Below are positions 27,062 through 35,755 of a DNA stretch of 64,000 nt, piece after piece. A program made the translations under genes and the position numbers. The notes under the pieces are model-generated. The model did no database searches and was not told the origin of the DNA. It worked only from the letters and a program-made list of their open reading frames with translations. Origin of the DNA: Bacteroidales bacterium UBA5371. Lineage in GTDB: Bacteria > Bacteroidota > Bacteroidia > Bacteroidales > P3. Position 1 is the stretch's first letter, and each line of letters starts with the position of its first letter. Location: NCBI GenBank assembly GCA_002407855.1, contig DHPF01000015.1, positions 6,657 through 70,656 of the forward strand, in the 5' to 3' direction.

Positions 27062-27092
27062 TTTGCATAAAAAGAAAATATTTGTACCTTTG
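27062..27092 (+). promoter_or_regulatory. Bacteroidota-type promoter of tRNA-Leu
   Basis: TTTG at 27062-27065 and TACCTTTG at 27085-27092 with a 19-bp spacer, followed about 28 bp later by the mature tRNA. Confidence 0.7.
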
Positions 27093-27119
27093 CACCCTTA
27101 TTTGAGTTGTCAAAAAGTT

Positions 27120-27203
27120 GCATCAGTGGCGGAACTGGTAGACGCGCTAGACTCAAAATCTAGTGAGGTAACACTCGTGCCGGTTCGATTCCGGCCTGAT
27201 GTA
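27120..27203 (+). tRNA. tRNA-Leu (anticodon CAA)
   Basis: The acceptor stem GCATCAG (27120-27126) pairs with CTGATGT (27196-27202, with one G-U). The anticodon loop is CTCAAAA between CTAGA and TCTAG, giving anticodon CAA for UUG. A variable arm and the T arm GCCGG-TTCGATT-CCGGC follow. The size, 84 nt, and the long variable arm fit tRNA-Leu. CCA is not encoded. Confidence 0.95.
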
Positions 27204-27266
27204 CAAAAGGATTTCATTATTATGGAATCCTTTTATTTTTATAGGCTATAACATAATTAAGTTATA

Positions 27267-27332
27267 AAAAATTAGAATCAAGATTCAGTAAATTAGAATC
27301 AAGATTCATTTTATTAAAATAAGGAGTTGGAT
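27267..27332. repeat. 21-bp-period repeat island 6 (TTAGAATCAAG word)
   Basis: TTAGAATCAAG at 27272 and 27293, then the decayed TTAAAATAAGG at 27314, each 21 bp apart. The first two units differ at only a few 3' bases. The island is in the convergent gap between tRNA-Leu and the next minus-strand gene. Confidence 0.82.
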
Positions 27333-27384
27333 TTTTGGAAAAAAAATAATAATGAATAAGTATAGGATTGGAAATCTTTTTTCT

Positions 27385-27945
27385 TTAATTCATCATATTG
27401 AAAAGGCATCCTAAGTAAAGCCTAAAACCTTTATTGAAAATATTTCCTGTTGGAGACATTACATAATCTATTTTTGCACTTAGATTAGCTTTTGATGAGA
27501 TTTTATATTCGTAGGAAAGAAAGGGTGTGGTTACAAATGCTCCTTTTTTATCCCATTTCACAACATCATAAGTCCCAAAAGAATTATTATCTATAACAAT
27601 TTCCATTTGTTTATTGCTACCTCCTCCAATGGTTAGTCCTATAATAAGTGATGACTTTTTATAAGCATATACAAATTCTCCCAATAATCCTCCCCAGCCA
27701 AGTGAATAGAAGCTCCCATCTTTCTTATATGTTGCACTGCTTCCATATCCTTCCATTCCCACTCTAAAATAATCGCATAGGCCAAAGCTTAGTTTCCCTC
27801 CAATTCCTAAGGCTACGTCATCAATCCTATTCAAATAGCCTGCATTCAAATACATTCCTCCAATAAGTTTGCCTGAGTGCGAGTTTTGCGAATATATGTT
27901 AAGAGAAAATAATACAAAGGCAAGTAGGATTATATGTCTTTTCAT
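27385..27945 (-). CDS. Small exported protein, probable outer-membrane beta barrel
   Basis: A 186-residue precursor with a signal peptide (IILLAFVLFSLNIYSQ). The mature part has alternating amphipathic strands rich in Gly and aromatic residues (LIGGMYLNAGYLNRID, GIGGKLSFGLCDYFRVGMEGYG, LIIGLTIGGGSN) and ends near FRLYLGCLFNMMN. This suggests an eight-strand barrel, but no family is recognised and function is unknown. It lies downstream of mscL on the same strand but beyond the mscL terminator, so it is probably transcribed separately. Confidence 0.7.
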   Translation of the reverse strand: MKRHIILLAFVLFSLNIYSQNSHSGKLIGGMYLNAGYLNRIDDVALGIGGKLSFGLCDYFRVGMEGYGSSATYKKDGSFYSLGWGGLLGEFVYAYKKSSLIIGLTIGGGSNKQMEIVIDNNSFGTYDVVKWDKKGAFVTTPFLSYEYKISSKANLSAKIDYVMSPTGNIFNKGFRLYLGCLFNMMN

Positions 27946-27973
27946 AGATTTATATGTTATGTTTAAGCAATAA

Positions 27974-28007
27974 AAAATAAGGTTAAAGATTAGTTTAACC
28001 TTATTTT
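27974..28007 (-). terminator. Terminator after mscL
   Basis: A stem of 14 bp (AAAATAAGGTTAAA with its complement at 27994-28007), a 6-nt loop, and a T run on the minus strand. Confidence 0.85.
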
Positions 28008-28030
28008 AGTAAATAATAGCGTAATCTCTA

Positions 28031-28435
28031 TTATTTATCCTTTAAAAGATCTCTAATTTCGGTAAGTAGAGTTTCTTCTTTTGTTGGAGCAGGAGCTGCC
28101 TCTGCTGGTTTTTCTTCTTCTTTCTTTTTTGCTGAATTAATTAGCTTTACAATCATAAAGATTGAGAAAGCAATAATTAAAAAGTCAAAAGCTACTTGAA
28201 TAAAATTACCATAGTTAAGAGTAACAGCAGGCACATCGCCAACGGCTTCTTTCAACACAAATTTTAAGTCGGTAAAATTAACTCCACCAACCAAAAGTCC
28301 AATTGCAGGCATAATAATGTCGCTTACAATGGAGGTAATTATCTTTCCAAAAGCAGCACCAATAATGATACCAACAGCCATATCAATGGCATTACCTTTT
28401 ATTGCAAAGGTCTTAAATTCTTGTAATAATTTCAT
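28031..28435 (-). CDS. mscL: Large-conductance mechanosensitive channel
   Basis: A homopentameric inner-membrane channel that opens at high membrane tension to relieve osmotic downshock. The 134-residue product starts with [37 protein letters not shown] (shown here as overlapping family segments: [16 protein letters not shown] and [17 protein letters not shown]), which is the S1 helix and first membrane helix. The second membrane helix is [17 protein letters not shown] Lys/Glu linker precedes the C-terminal helix ([13 protein letters not shown]). Length is normal. Confidence 0.95.
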   Translation of the reverse strand: MKLLQEFKTFAIKGNAIDMAVGIIIGAAFGKIITSIVSDIIMPAIGLLVGGVNFTDLKFVLKEAVGDVPAVTLNYGNFIQVAFDFLIIAFSIFMIVKLINSAKKKEEEKPAEAAPAPTKEETLLTEIRDLLKDK

Positions 28436-28606
28436 ATTTATTCATTTTAGTTAAGCATAGGCTAAATTGAAAACCCTTGCTTATGATTAATAATTCAATT
28501 TTTATACTTGGCAAAAATAGTAAATTAATTTCAAAGTAAGTTAATCCCATTATATTTTTAACCCTTTAAATTAATATTGGAATTAATTTTGATTATAATT
28601 TCTTAA

Positions 28607-28641
28607 ACAAAAAAAGAGAAGACAAGTAAACTTATCTTCTC
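28607..28641 (-). terminator. Terminator after nifJ
   Basis: On the minus strand GAGAAGATAAG, a short loop, its complement with one wobble pair, then a run of Ts (complement of 28609-28615). Confidence 0.82.
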
Positions 28642-28667
28642 CTTAGTTTTACATAGTTATTATGGTT

Positions 28668-31600
28668 TTATTTCCAATCTTGAGAAGTCATTCTTAAATA
28701 GGAATTATAACGCCATTTTGCATTCTCCTCAGCACTTGCAAACAATTCGTCTGCTTCTTGAGGGAAGGCTTTCTTCAATGAAGAATAACGAACCTCTCCA
28801 TTAATAAACTCTTGGAATTTTGACCAGTCTGGTTCTTTGGAGTCTAATGTGAATGGATTTTGTCCTTGTTCTGCTAACTCTGGGTTATATCTCCACAAAT
28901 GCCAGTATCCACATTCAACTGCACGCTTGCCTTCTTCTTGTGTCTTACCCATACCTAATTTTAATCCGTGATTAATACAAGGTGCGTAAGCAATGATTAG
29001 TGAAGGTCCATTATAAGCTTCTGCTTCCTTAATAACCTTTAAGTATTGAGATTGGTTTGCTCCAATTGCAACTTGAGCCACATAAACATAACCATAGGTT
29101 GTTGCAATCATACCAAGGTCTTTCTTTCTTATGCGTTTTCCAGCAGCAGCAAACTTAGCAATTGCTCCAACAGGGGTTGCCTTTGAGGCTTGTCCTCCTG
29201 TGTTTGAGTAAACTTCTGTATCCATTACTAAGATATTTACGTTTTCTCCAGAAGCAATAACGTGGTCTAATCCACCGTAGCCAATATCGTAAGCCCAACC
29301 GTCTCCACCAAATATCCATTGTGATTTCTTAACAATGTATTGGCTGTTTTCTTTCAATTGCTTACAAATATCGCAACTGCAAGTGTCAAAGGTTGGAACT
29401 AATTTATTATAAACCTCACGAGTGATTTCTGCATCTTCACGATTATCAATCCATTTTTGGAATAATTCTTTTTGCTCATCTGAACAGCAAGTGCAAGACA
29501 AACCTTCTCTCATTAGGTTTTCAACTCTGTTTCTCATAACGCCTGTTGCGGTTGCCATTCCTAAGCCAAACTCTGCATTGTCTTCAAAAAGTGAGTTAGC
29601 CCAAGCTGGTCCTTTTCCTTCAGCATTCTTTGTGTAAGGCATTGATGGGCAAGAGCCTCCGTAGATTGAAGAACATCCAGTTGCATTAGCAATCATCATT
29701 CTATCGCCAAAGAGTTGTGTGATAAGTTTAATGTAAGGGGTTTCTCCACAACCAGCACAAGCACCTGAGAATTCAAACAATGGTTTAGCAAATTGAGAGT
29801 TCTTAATATTTCTTGAAACATCAACCAAATGTGATTTATAGCTTACGTTTTGAGAAATGCTTTCCCAACGTTTTGCTTCCTCCATTTGCGATACAAGAGG
29901 TTTCATAACCAAAGCTTTTGTCTTTGCAGGACAAACATCAGCACAGTTTCCACAACCAGTACAGTCCAAAACGCTAACTTGCATACGGAATTCAAGTCCT
30001 TCAAATTCTTTTCCAGTTGCCTTAAGGGTCTTGGTGTCAGCAGGGATTTTTGCTTTTTCTTCCTCGTTAATCAAGAAAGGACGAATAACTGCGTGAGGAC
30101 AAACATAAGAACATTGGTTACATTGAATACAATTTTCAGGAATCCACTCAGGAACATGTGAAGCTATACCTCTCTTTTCGTATTGTGAAGTACCACAAGG
30201 GAAGGTTCCATCTTCTCTGCCTGTGAAAGCAGAAACAGGAAGTGCATCACCTTCTTGAGCGTTGATTGTATCAACAACATATTTAATAAATTCAGGGCGG
30301 TTAGCGTTTGTTTGGTCAGCACCAACAGTTTCATTTGCCCATTCTTTCTTAACCTCAACCTTAATAACATCAGCTCCACGGTCAACAGCAGCATAATTCA
30401 TCTTAACTATGTTTTCTCCCTTGTTACCATAGGATTTATCAATAGCTTTCTTCATTTGACTTACTGCCAATTCGTAAGGAATTACATTAGCAATCTTAAA
30501 GAAAGCAGATTGAAGAATAGTGTTTGTTCTGTTACCTAAACCAATCTCTTCAGCTATTTCGGTTGCATCAATAATATAGAAATTAATATTCTTTTCAGCT
30601 AATTCTTTTCTAATCTTTGCAGGAAGGTTCTTAACAGTTTCTTCTGCATTATACATTGAGTTCAAAAGGAAGGTACCATTAGGTTTAATTCCTTTTAGAA
30701 TTTCATACATATTTAAGTAAGCAAATACGTGGCAAGCAACAAAATCAGGAGTTGTTACTAAGTAAGGTGAACGAATTGGAGTATCTCCAAAACGAAGGTG
30801 AGAACAAGTGAAACCACCAGACTTCTTACTATCATAAGAGAAGTATGCTTGACAATATTTATCAGTGTTATCTCCAATAATCTTAATTGAGTTCTTGTTT
30901 GCTCCAACAGTACCATCAGCTCCTAAGCCATAGAATTTAGCTTCAAAAGTTCCAGCTTGAGAAATTGAAACCTCAGGAAGAACAGGAAGTGAACGATTAG
31001 TAACGTCATCAACTATACCAACAGTAAATTGGTTTCTTGGAGAAGATGATTTAAGATTTTCAATAACTGACATAACTTGAGCAGGAGTAGTATCCTTTGA
31101 ACTCAAACCATAGCGTCCACCAATAATCATTGGGCGGTTTTCCTTATTATTGAATAATTCAACAATGTCTAAGTAAAGAGGATCGCCATTAGCTCCTGGT
31201 TCTTTTGTACGGTCTAAAACACAAATTCTCTTAACTGATTTAGGGAATACGTTAAAGAAATATTTTGAAGAGAAAGGACGGTAAAGATGAACAGAAATCA
31301 ATCCAACTTTTTCTCCCTTTTTAGCTAAATAATCAATGGTTTCTTTTATAGTATCATTGATTGAACCCATAGCAACAATAATATTTTCTGCATTAGGATC
31401 GCCATAATATTCAAATGGTTTATGTTCTCTGCCGGTTAGCTTACCAACTTTTTGCATATAGTCATTAACCAAATCAGGAATTGCTTCATAGAAAGGATTA
31501 GAAGCCTCTCTTGCTTGGAAGAAAACATCAGGATTTTGAGCAGTACCTCTTGTTACAGGATTTTCTGGATTAAGAGCATTTTCTCTATATTTTCTCAAAG

Positions 31601-32201
31601 CATCTTGGTCAATTAAACCAGCCATATCCTCAGTAGAAAGAGCTTCTATCTTTTGTATTTCGTGAGAAGTACGGAAACCATCAAAGAAGTGCATAAAAGG
31701 AATTCTTCCCTTAATTGCTGAAAGGTGAGCAACTCCAGCCAAATCCATTGCCTCTTGAACAGAGTTAGATGCTAACATTGCAAAACCTGTTTGACGACAA
31801 GCATAAACGTCTGAATGATCACCGAAGATTGATAGAGCTTGAGAAGCAACAGTACGAGCCGTTACGTGAAAAACTCCTGGAAGTAATTCCCCAGCAATCT
31901 TATACATATTAGGAATCATCAACAATAATCCTTGAGAAGCAGTGAATGTTGTTGATAGTGCACCAGCTTGCAATGCTCCGTGTAAAGCACCAGCAGCACC
32001 AGCCTCAGACTGCATTTCTACAAGTTTTACAGTTTCCCCGAATATATTCTTTCTTCCGTTAGCTGACCATTCATCAACATATTCTGCCATTGGAGAAGAC
32101 GGAGTGATGGGATAAATAGCCGCACATTCAGAAAACATATATGCCACATGAGCTGCTGCTTGATTACCATCGCAAGTCAAAAATTTCTTTTCTTTTGCCA
32201 T
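28668..32201 (-). CDS. nifJ: Pyruvate:ferredoxin (flavodoxin) oxidoreductase
   Basis: It converts pyruvate and CoA to acetyl-CoA and CO2 and reduces ferredoxin, the central step of anaerobic carbon metabolism here. This is the single-chain form, 1177 residues. In order: the N-terminal pyrimidine-binding domain (AYPITPSSPMAEYVDEW, shown as YPITPSSPMAEY), the domain with KEPGANGDPLYLD, the gamma-type domain with SAGTFEAKFYGLGADGT-like segment, a ferredoxin domain with two [4Fe-4S] sites CIQCNQCSYVCP (about 689) and CTGCGNCADVCP (about 745), and the TPP domain with CAGCGETPY, ATGCSSIYGGS and GGDGWAYDIGYGGLDH. It appears complete. It has its own terminator; the 276-bp upstream gap has a TAACTTTG -7-like box on the minus strand (about 32271-32278). 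Confidence 0.97.
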   Translation of the reverse strand: MAKEKKFLTCDGNQAAAHVAYMFSECAAIYPITPSSPMAEYVDEWSANGRKNIFGETVKLVEMQSEAGAAGALHGALQAGALSTTFTASQGLLLMIPNMYKIAGELLPGVFHVTARTVASQALSIFGDHSDVYACRQTGFAMLASNSVQEAMDLAGVAHLSAIKGRIPFMHFFDGFRTSHEIQKIEALSTEDMAGLIDQDALRKYRENALNPENPVTRGTAQNPDVFFQAREASNPFYEAIPDLVNDYMQKVGKLTGREHKPFEYYGDPNAENIIVAMGSINDTIKETIDYLAKKGEKVGLISVHLYRPFSSKYFFNVFPKSVKRICVLDRTKEPGANGDPLYLDIVELFNNKENRPMIIGGRYGLSSKDTTPAQVMSVIENLKSSSPRNQFTVGIVDDVTNRSLPVLPEVSISQAGTFEAKFYGLGADGTVGANKNSIKIIGDNTDKYCQAYFSYDSKKSGGFTCSHLRFGDTPIRSPYLVTTPDFVACHVFAYLNMYEILKGIKPNGTFLLNSMYNAEETVKNLPAKIRKELAEKNINFYIIDATEIAEEIGLGNRTNTILQSAFFKIANVIPYELAVSQMKKAIDKSYGNKGENIVKMNYAAVDRGADVIKVEVKKEWANETVGADQTNANRPEFIKYVVDTINAQEGDALPVSAFTGREDGTFPCGTSQYEKRGIASHVPEWIPENCIQCNQCSYVCPHAVIRPFLINEEEKAKIPADTKTLKATGKEFEGLEFRMQVSVLDCTGCGNCADVCPAKTKALVMKPLVSQMEEAKRWESISQNVSYKSHLVDVSRNIKNSQFAKPLFEFSGACAGCGETPYIKLITQLFGDRMMIANATGCSSIYGGSCPSMPYTKNAEGKGPAWANSLFEDNAEFGLGMATATGVMRNRVENLMREGLSCTCCSDEQKELFQKWIDNREDAEITREVYNKLVPTFDTCSCDICKQLKENSQYIVKKSQWIFGGDGWAYDIGYGGLDHVIASGENVNILVMDTEVYSNTGGQASKATPVGAIAKFAAAGKRIRKKDLGMIATTYGYVYVAQVAIGANQSQYLKVIKEAEAYNGPSLIIAYAPCINHGLKLGMGKTQEEGKRAVECGYWHLWRYNPELAEQGQNPFTLDSKEPDWSKFQEFINGEVRYSSLKKAFPQEADELFASAEENAKWRYNSYLRMTSQDWK

Positions 32202-32477
32202 TTCTTTTGTTTTTTTATAAGTGTTTGAATTAAATTCGTTTAAAGTGAAAGTACTCCACTAAATTAGCTTGCAAAGTTACAATAAATAAATGGAAGAAAA
32301 AAGAAATTGTATAAGAATTATGGATTAGGGTTTTAAATTGGTTTTAAATTTGATTTTGTTATTGTAGAAAAGATTTGCCTAATGCATATTTTAGGTTTAC
32401 TGAAGAGGGAAAAAGATACGAATATAACCTTAATTTAAATTCAAAGTTTATTTTGCTAAACCTTATTCAAGGGCAAT

Positions 32478-33146
32478 TTATTTCTTAATTATCTTTCTAT
32501 TAACAATTGCGTCTTTGTGTTTGAGCTTTAATATATAGGTTCCTTTCTTTAGGGAGCCTAAATCAATTGCTTTGTTACTATTTATTTCTTTTCTCAATAC
32601 TTCCCGTCCAAACAAATCAATTACACTTAAACTAATAGGATACTTATCCGAACTAATATTTATCTCCTTATCAATTAGCGTTGGATAGACTTTGCAGCTA
32701 AAATTACTATTGTAAACATCTTCTAATCCCACATGATAAAGTTGGATTTCAAATATGCTATCATTATATATTGTATCGCTTCCAGTTATTAAATACGATT
32801 GAAGTAAAATAGTTGCATCTGTAGAACCAAAATAAAGAATTGTATCAAATGCTTCATTATGTATAGGCAAATAAATAAACGATTCAATCTCTAAAGGGAA
32901 TTCTATATTGTCAATAGCTGGAACAGTATCAAAAAGAAAAGCTTTATCATGTACATCAAGTAAAATCCCTTTTTCTACAATAATTGAAGAAATACTATCA
33001 TCTAAATCAGAATATATAAAAAATGTTCGTACAACAAAAGGGTTTGCTTCGGTCTTTTCTACTATAGAATCTAACGTAACTAAGGTTTGGGAATAAGATT
33101 TTATTCCCAAAATCAAAATTATTAAAAGGATAAATGTTTTTTTCAT
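32478..33146 (-). CDS. Secreted protein with T9SS C-terminal sorting domain
   Basis: A 222-residue precursor with a signal peptide (FILLIILILGIKSYSQ). A beta-rich central part (about 20-150) has no recognised family. The last 72 residues are a type A T9SS sorting domain: VYPTLIDKEINISS, SLSVIDLFGREVLRK, LKKGTYILKLKHKDAIVNRKIIKK (given as LKKGTYILKL and VNRKIIKK). Such domains are cut off after export through the T9SS encoded at 8.4-14.4 kb, and the cargo is often attached to surface glycolipid. It is one of the smallest cargo proteins to be expected. A broken copy of its sorting domain lies just upstream at 33155-33227. Confidence 0.88.
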   Translation of the reverse strand: MKKTFILLIILILGIKSYSQTLVTLDSIVEKTEANPFVVRTFFIYSDLDDSISSIIVEKGILLDVHDKAFLFDTVPAIDNIEFPLEIESFIYLPIHNEAFDTILYFGSTDATILLQSYLITGSDTIYNDSIFEIQLYHVGLEDVYNSNFSCKVYPTLIDKEINISSDKYPISLSVIDLFGREVLRKEINSNKAIDLGSLKKGTYILKLKHKDAIVNRKIIKK

Positions 33147-33154
33147 ATGGCAAT

Positions 33155-33227
33155 TTAATTTTTTATTATCTTTCTATTTATAATTATGTCGTTGTATTTA
33201 ATTTTCAATTATTGTTGGATACATTTT
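33155..33227 (-). pseudogene. Decayed T9SS sorting-domain fragment
   Basis: Reading the minus strand, one frame gives KMYPTIIEN then stop (33198-33227), and another gives KIKYNDIIINRKIIKN then stop (33155-33205). These match, in order, the start (KVYPTLIDK) and the end (KLKHKDAIVNRKIIKK) of the sorting domain in the adjacent 32478-33146 gene. About 45 residues of the core are deleted and the frame is broken. Both ends matching in the right order makes chance unlikely. Confidence 0.7.
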
Positions 33228-33333
33228 AATCCTTTCTTTTCTCAAATTCATTAATCTGCACCAAATCAAATTGTGATTGCTGGTAGTTTGAATCTTTTAA
33301 AATCTCTTGAAGGGTAATAATCTGTCCTGCCAT
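33226..33333 (-). CDS. Short ORF of 35 codons, possibly a gene remnant
   Basis: ATG-started ORF encoding MAGQIITLQEILKDSNYQQS and 15 further residues, ending EKRKD. It looks protein-like (amphipathic, varied composition) and not like AT-rich noise, but I do not recognise it. Its end abuts the decayed sorting-domain fragment in another frame. It could be the leftover N-terminus of a gene mostly lost in the same deletion, or a real small protein. No promoter of consensus type is seen. Confidence 0.35.
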   Translation of the reverse strand: MAGQIITLQEILKDSNYQQSQFDLVQINEFEKRKD

Positions 33334-33454
33334 TTTTGTAATTTTAAGATAGCAACAAAGATACAACTTTTCTTGATTTCTTATCATTCTTGTGCAAAAA
33401 AGGATAGAAAATCAGAACATAAGATAAACCTCTATTAGATAAAGTATTTATAAG

Positions 33455-33780
33455 CCTAAAACGGCCTTGTAATTTTTTTAAACAGCCTTATCATGACTTC
33501 CAAACGGCCTTCCAATTTTTTTAAACGGCCTTGTGATGAGCTTCAAACGGCCTTACAACGAACCTTAAACGGCCTTATCACGACCCTTAATCTTTATCTT
33601 TACGAGCACGAAATGCCATTTCGTTTCAACGAGATGGCATTTCATATATAACGAAATGGCATTTCATCGCAACGAAATGGCATTTCGTGTTCATGAACTC
33701 TTCGTTTGAGGCTCGCAAACTCTTCGTTTGAAACTCATTATAAGGCCGTTTAAGGCTCGCTCTAAGGCCGTTTGAAAATA
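33455..33780. repeat. 21-22-bp-period repeat island 7, composite and inverted
   Basis: Left arm: six units beginning AAACGGCCTT or AAACAGCCTT at about 33459, 33480, 33502, 33523, 33545 and 33567. Middle (about 33605-33690): units carrying ACGAAATGGCATTTC, preceded by the reverse-oriented ACGAAATGCCATTTCGT, itself near palindromic. Then ACTCTTCGTTTGA twice, 22 bp apart. Right arm: TAAGGCCGTTT twice, 22 bp apart (about 33740 and 33762), the reverse complement of the left-arm word. So different words are nested as an imperfect inverted repeat. The remainder of the 774-bp gap (33334-33454 and 33781-33920) shows no gene. Confidence 0.88.
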
Positions 33781-33920
33781 ATCAAATGCTTTCTTATGTA
33801 AAATTAAAGTGTATTTAAGAGAAATAAACCTATTATCCACAGAGTGAAAGTTGAGATGATGTGATTTTCTGGAAATAATCAAGTTTTTCTAATTGAGAAA
33901 AATATGCTTTACATTATGCC

Positions 33921-34685
33921 CTACTTCAAAAACTCCATAATCTCTTTTAGCATAAATGCAGGATTATCTACCAAAACCCAATGTCCTGAGTTGGGAATGG
34001 TCTTTAATTCGGAATTTTTAAAGGTTTCCTTAAAACTGATTGCTTCTTGGTCTAAAACATAATTGGAGTTCTCTCCTTTTAAAAGCAGGGTGGGGATGTT
34101 ATTCTTAGGAACTGATATTTTTTCCAAAACTTTTGGGTATTCTTTTGCAAGCATAGGGATATTTGACCGCCATTTTAAATTAGCACCCGAGTAATCAACA
34201 CTTTTTAATATTATTCCAATCAAATTGGAAGGTATTTTCTTTTCTATAAAATATGCTTTTAGTTGATTAATCTTCTGAAACTGCGAAATATTGGCTTGAA
34301 GCAAGGTTGTGGCAAGAAGAGAGTTAATTGAGTTTGTTTTATACTCTTTGAAGTGAATATCAATAATAATTAATGACTTGAAGTAATCGCTATCTATATT
34401 TAGCATCTGCATGGCTATTTTCCCTCCCATTGAATGCCCAATAACAATAGGGCTCTCCAATCCTTTGGTTTTGCAAAAGCCATAAATGATTTCCGACATT
34501 TCTTTATAGGAAAATTCTTCTGTGTGAAAGCTTCTTCCGTGGTTAGGTAGGTCTGGAATTATTACATCAAAACCTTCTGTTGAAAGAAACTTACCTATGG
34601 AAATCCAGTTATCACTTACTCCCAACCAGCCGTGAAGAATAATTATTGGCTGCCCTTGTCCATACTGGCGAAAGAAAAAATCCAT
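33921..34685 (-). CDS. Alpha/beta hydrolase (esterase, BioH/YbfF-like)
   Basis: A 254-residue alpha/beta-hydrolase: oxyanion-loop motif IILHGWLGVSDNW (about 14-26), nucleophile elbow VIGHSMGGKIAM (Ser near residue 84), and the catalytic His in IPNSGHWVLVDNP. The helical cap lies at about 110-190. Similar to YbfF-type acyl-CoA/short-chain esterases; the substrate cannot be assigned. No signal peptide, so cytoplasmic. It stands alone and is divergent from rnfA. Confidence 0.85.
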   Translation of the reverse strand: MDFFFRQYGQGQPIIILHGWLGVSDNWISIGKFLSTEGFDVIIPDLPNHGRSFHTEEFSYKEMSEIIYGFCKTKGLESPIVIGHSMGGKIAMQMLNIDSDYFKSLIIIDIHFKEYKTNSINSLLATTLLQANISQFQKINQLKAYFIEKKIPSNLIGIILKSVDYSGANLKWRSNIPMLAKEYPKVLEKISVPKNNIPTLLLKGENSNYVLDQEAISFKETFKNSELKTIPNSGHWVLVDNPAFMLKEIMEFLK

Positions 34686-34763
34686 TTGCTATTTTAGTTA
34701 TTGGTTATTTGGGTTTATTATTGTTATTCTCAGATGCAAAAATAAAAATAAATAGGATATTCT

Positions 34764-34794
34764 TTTGATAGGTTGTGATTTTTTTATAGTTTTG
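34764..34794 (+). promoter_or_regulatory. Bacteroidota-type promoter of rnfA
   Basis: TTTG at 34764-34767 and TAGTTTTG at 34787-34794, 19 bp apart, 28 bp upstream of the start codon. It shows that rnfA has its own promoter and is not a fragment of an upstream operon. Confidence 0.7.
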
Positions 34795-34822
34795 CATGTT
34801 AAATCAATAAAAGTATTGAACT

Positions 34823-35401
34823 ATGGAATATGTAGCAATTATTATATTTGCGGTATTTGTAAATAACGTTATTCTCTCGCAATTCTTAGGTATTTGTCCT
34901 TTCCTTGGCGTTTCAAATAAGGTTTCTACTGCAACGGGAATGGGAGCCGCCGTTGTTTTCGTTATGACTTTGGCAACCCTTGTTACCTATTTAATTCAAA
35001 TGTATATTCTAAACCCTTTAAATATTGGGTTTCTGCAAACCATTGTCTTTATATTGGTTATTGCAGCCTTGGTTCAAATGGTTGAAATTATATTAAAGAA
35101 GGTTAGTCCTGCTCTTTATCAAGCTCTTGGTGTTTTCCTCCCTTTAATTACAACCAATTGTGCTGTTCTTGGGGTTGCAATTATTGTAATTCAAAAAGAT
35201 TTTAGCCTAATAACTGCACTTGTTTATACTATTGGTATTGCATTAGGCTTTACTCTTGCTATGATTTTGTTTGCAGGCATAAGAGAGAAAATGGATTTGG
35301 TTGGAGTTCCTAAGGGAATGCAAAAGATGCCGATTGTTCTTATAACAGCAGGTATTTTGGCAATGGCTTTTATGGGTTTTGCAGGATTGGTTAAAATCTA
35401 A
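34823..35401 (+). CDS. rnfA: Electron transport complex subunit RnfA
   Basis: A membrane subunit of the Rnf complex, which couples electron transfer from ferredoxin to NAD with ion pumping. The 192-residue, six-helix protein has the family segments NNVILSQFLGICPFLGVSNK near the N-terminus and LPLITTNCAVLGVAI in helix 4, and ends AFMGFAGLVKI. In most bacteria rnfA is the last gene of rnfB-C-D-G-E-A; here no other rnf gene is adjacent on either side, and it has its own promoter. The rest of the complex must be elsewhere if it works. Confidence 0.93.
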   Translation: MEYVAIIIFAVFVNNVILSQFLGICPFLGVSNKVSTATGMGAAVVFVMTLATLVTYLIQMYILNPLNIGFLQTIVFILVIAALVQMVEIILKKVSPALYQALGVFLPLITTNCAVLGVAIIVIQKDFSLITALVYTIGIALGFTLAMILFAGIREKMDLVGVPKGMQKMPIVLITAGILAMAFMGFAGLVKI

Positions 35402-35411
35402 ATTCAGTCTT

Positions 35412-35747
35412 ATGGCAACTCAACAGGCTAACGATAAGCCTTCGTGGTGGATAAGAACAAGAAGGAAAAAGTTAATTGAGGAGCTACAAATCACACTTAA
35501 AGATTTAGGAATAAGAAAAGCATGGGTGCATAATCATTTTATTAATGCCCAAGACAGAAAAGCAAAGCATATAACCATATACATTGATTTTGCCAATCAA
35601 GAAAACCAATCAAATATTGAGCCTACAAGTTTAGATTATTTAATGGATAAGAAGTTTAAGCGAAAGAAGGTATCCATTATAGATATTGCAAGTTTCCAGC
35701 CAGCAATAAAAGAATTTGTTTTCAAAGATTTAACCTCCTTATTATAA
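35412..35747 (+). CDS. Small conserved-looking protein, possibly a degenerate nucleotidyltransferase fold
   Basis: A 111-residue protein starting MATQQANDKPSWWIRTRRKK (ATG at 35412; an upstream in-frame start at 35379 overlaps rnfA). The second half (HITIYIDFANQ, then KFKRKKVSIIDIASFQPAIK) resembles the later strands of MNT-type minimal nucleotidyltransferases (xDLxVxF then KVDLVxxxxLxP). The GS motif expected at the active site is not visible, so it would be inactive. This is a weak comparison; I do not otherwise recognise it. It lies 10 bp after rnfA and 8 bp before a glycosyltransferase gene. Confidence 0.6.
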   Translation: MATQQANDKPSWWIRTRRKKLIEELQITLKDLGIRKAWVHNHFINAQDRKAKHITIYIDFANQENQSNIEPTSLDYLMDKKFKRKKVSIIDIASFQPAIKEFVFKDLTSLL

Positions 35748-35755
35748 ATATAGCT

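Noticed and set aside
33600..33700. Palindromes as ends of an insertion sequence or an attachment site
   Set aside because: No transposase or integrase gene, no target duplication, and the palindromes fall on the same 21-22-bp period as the rest of the island.
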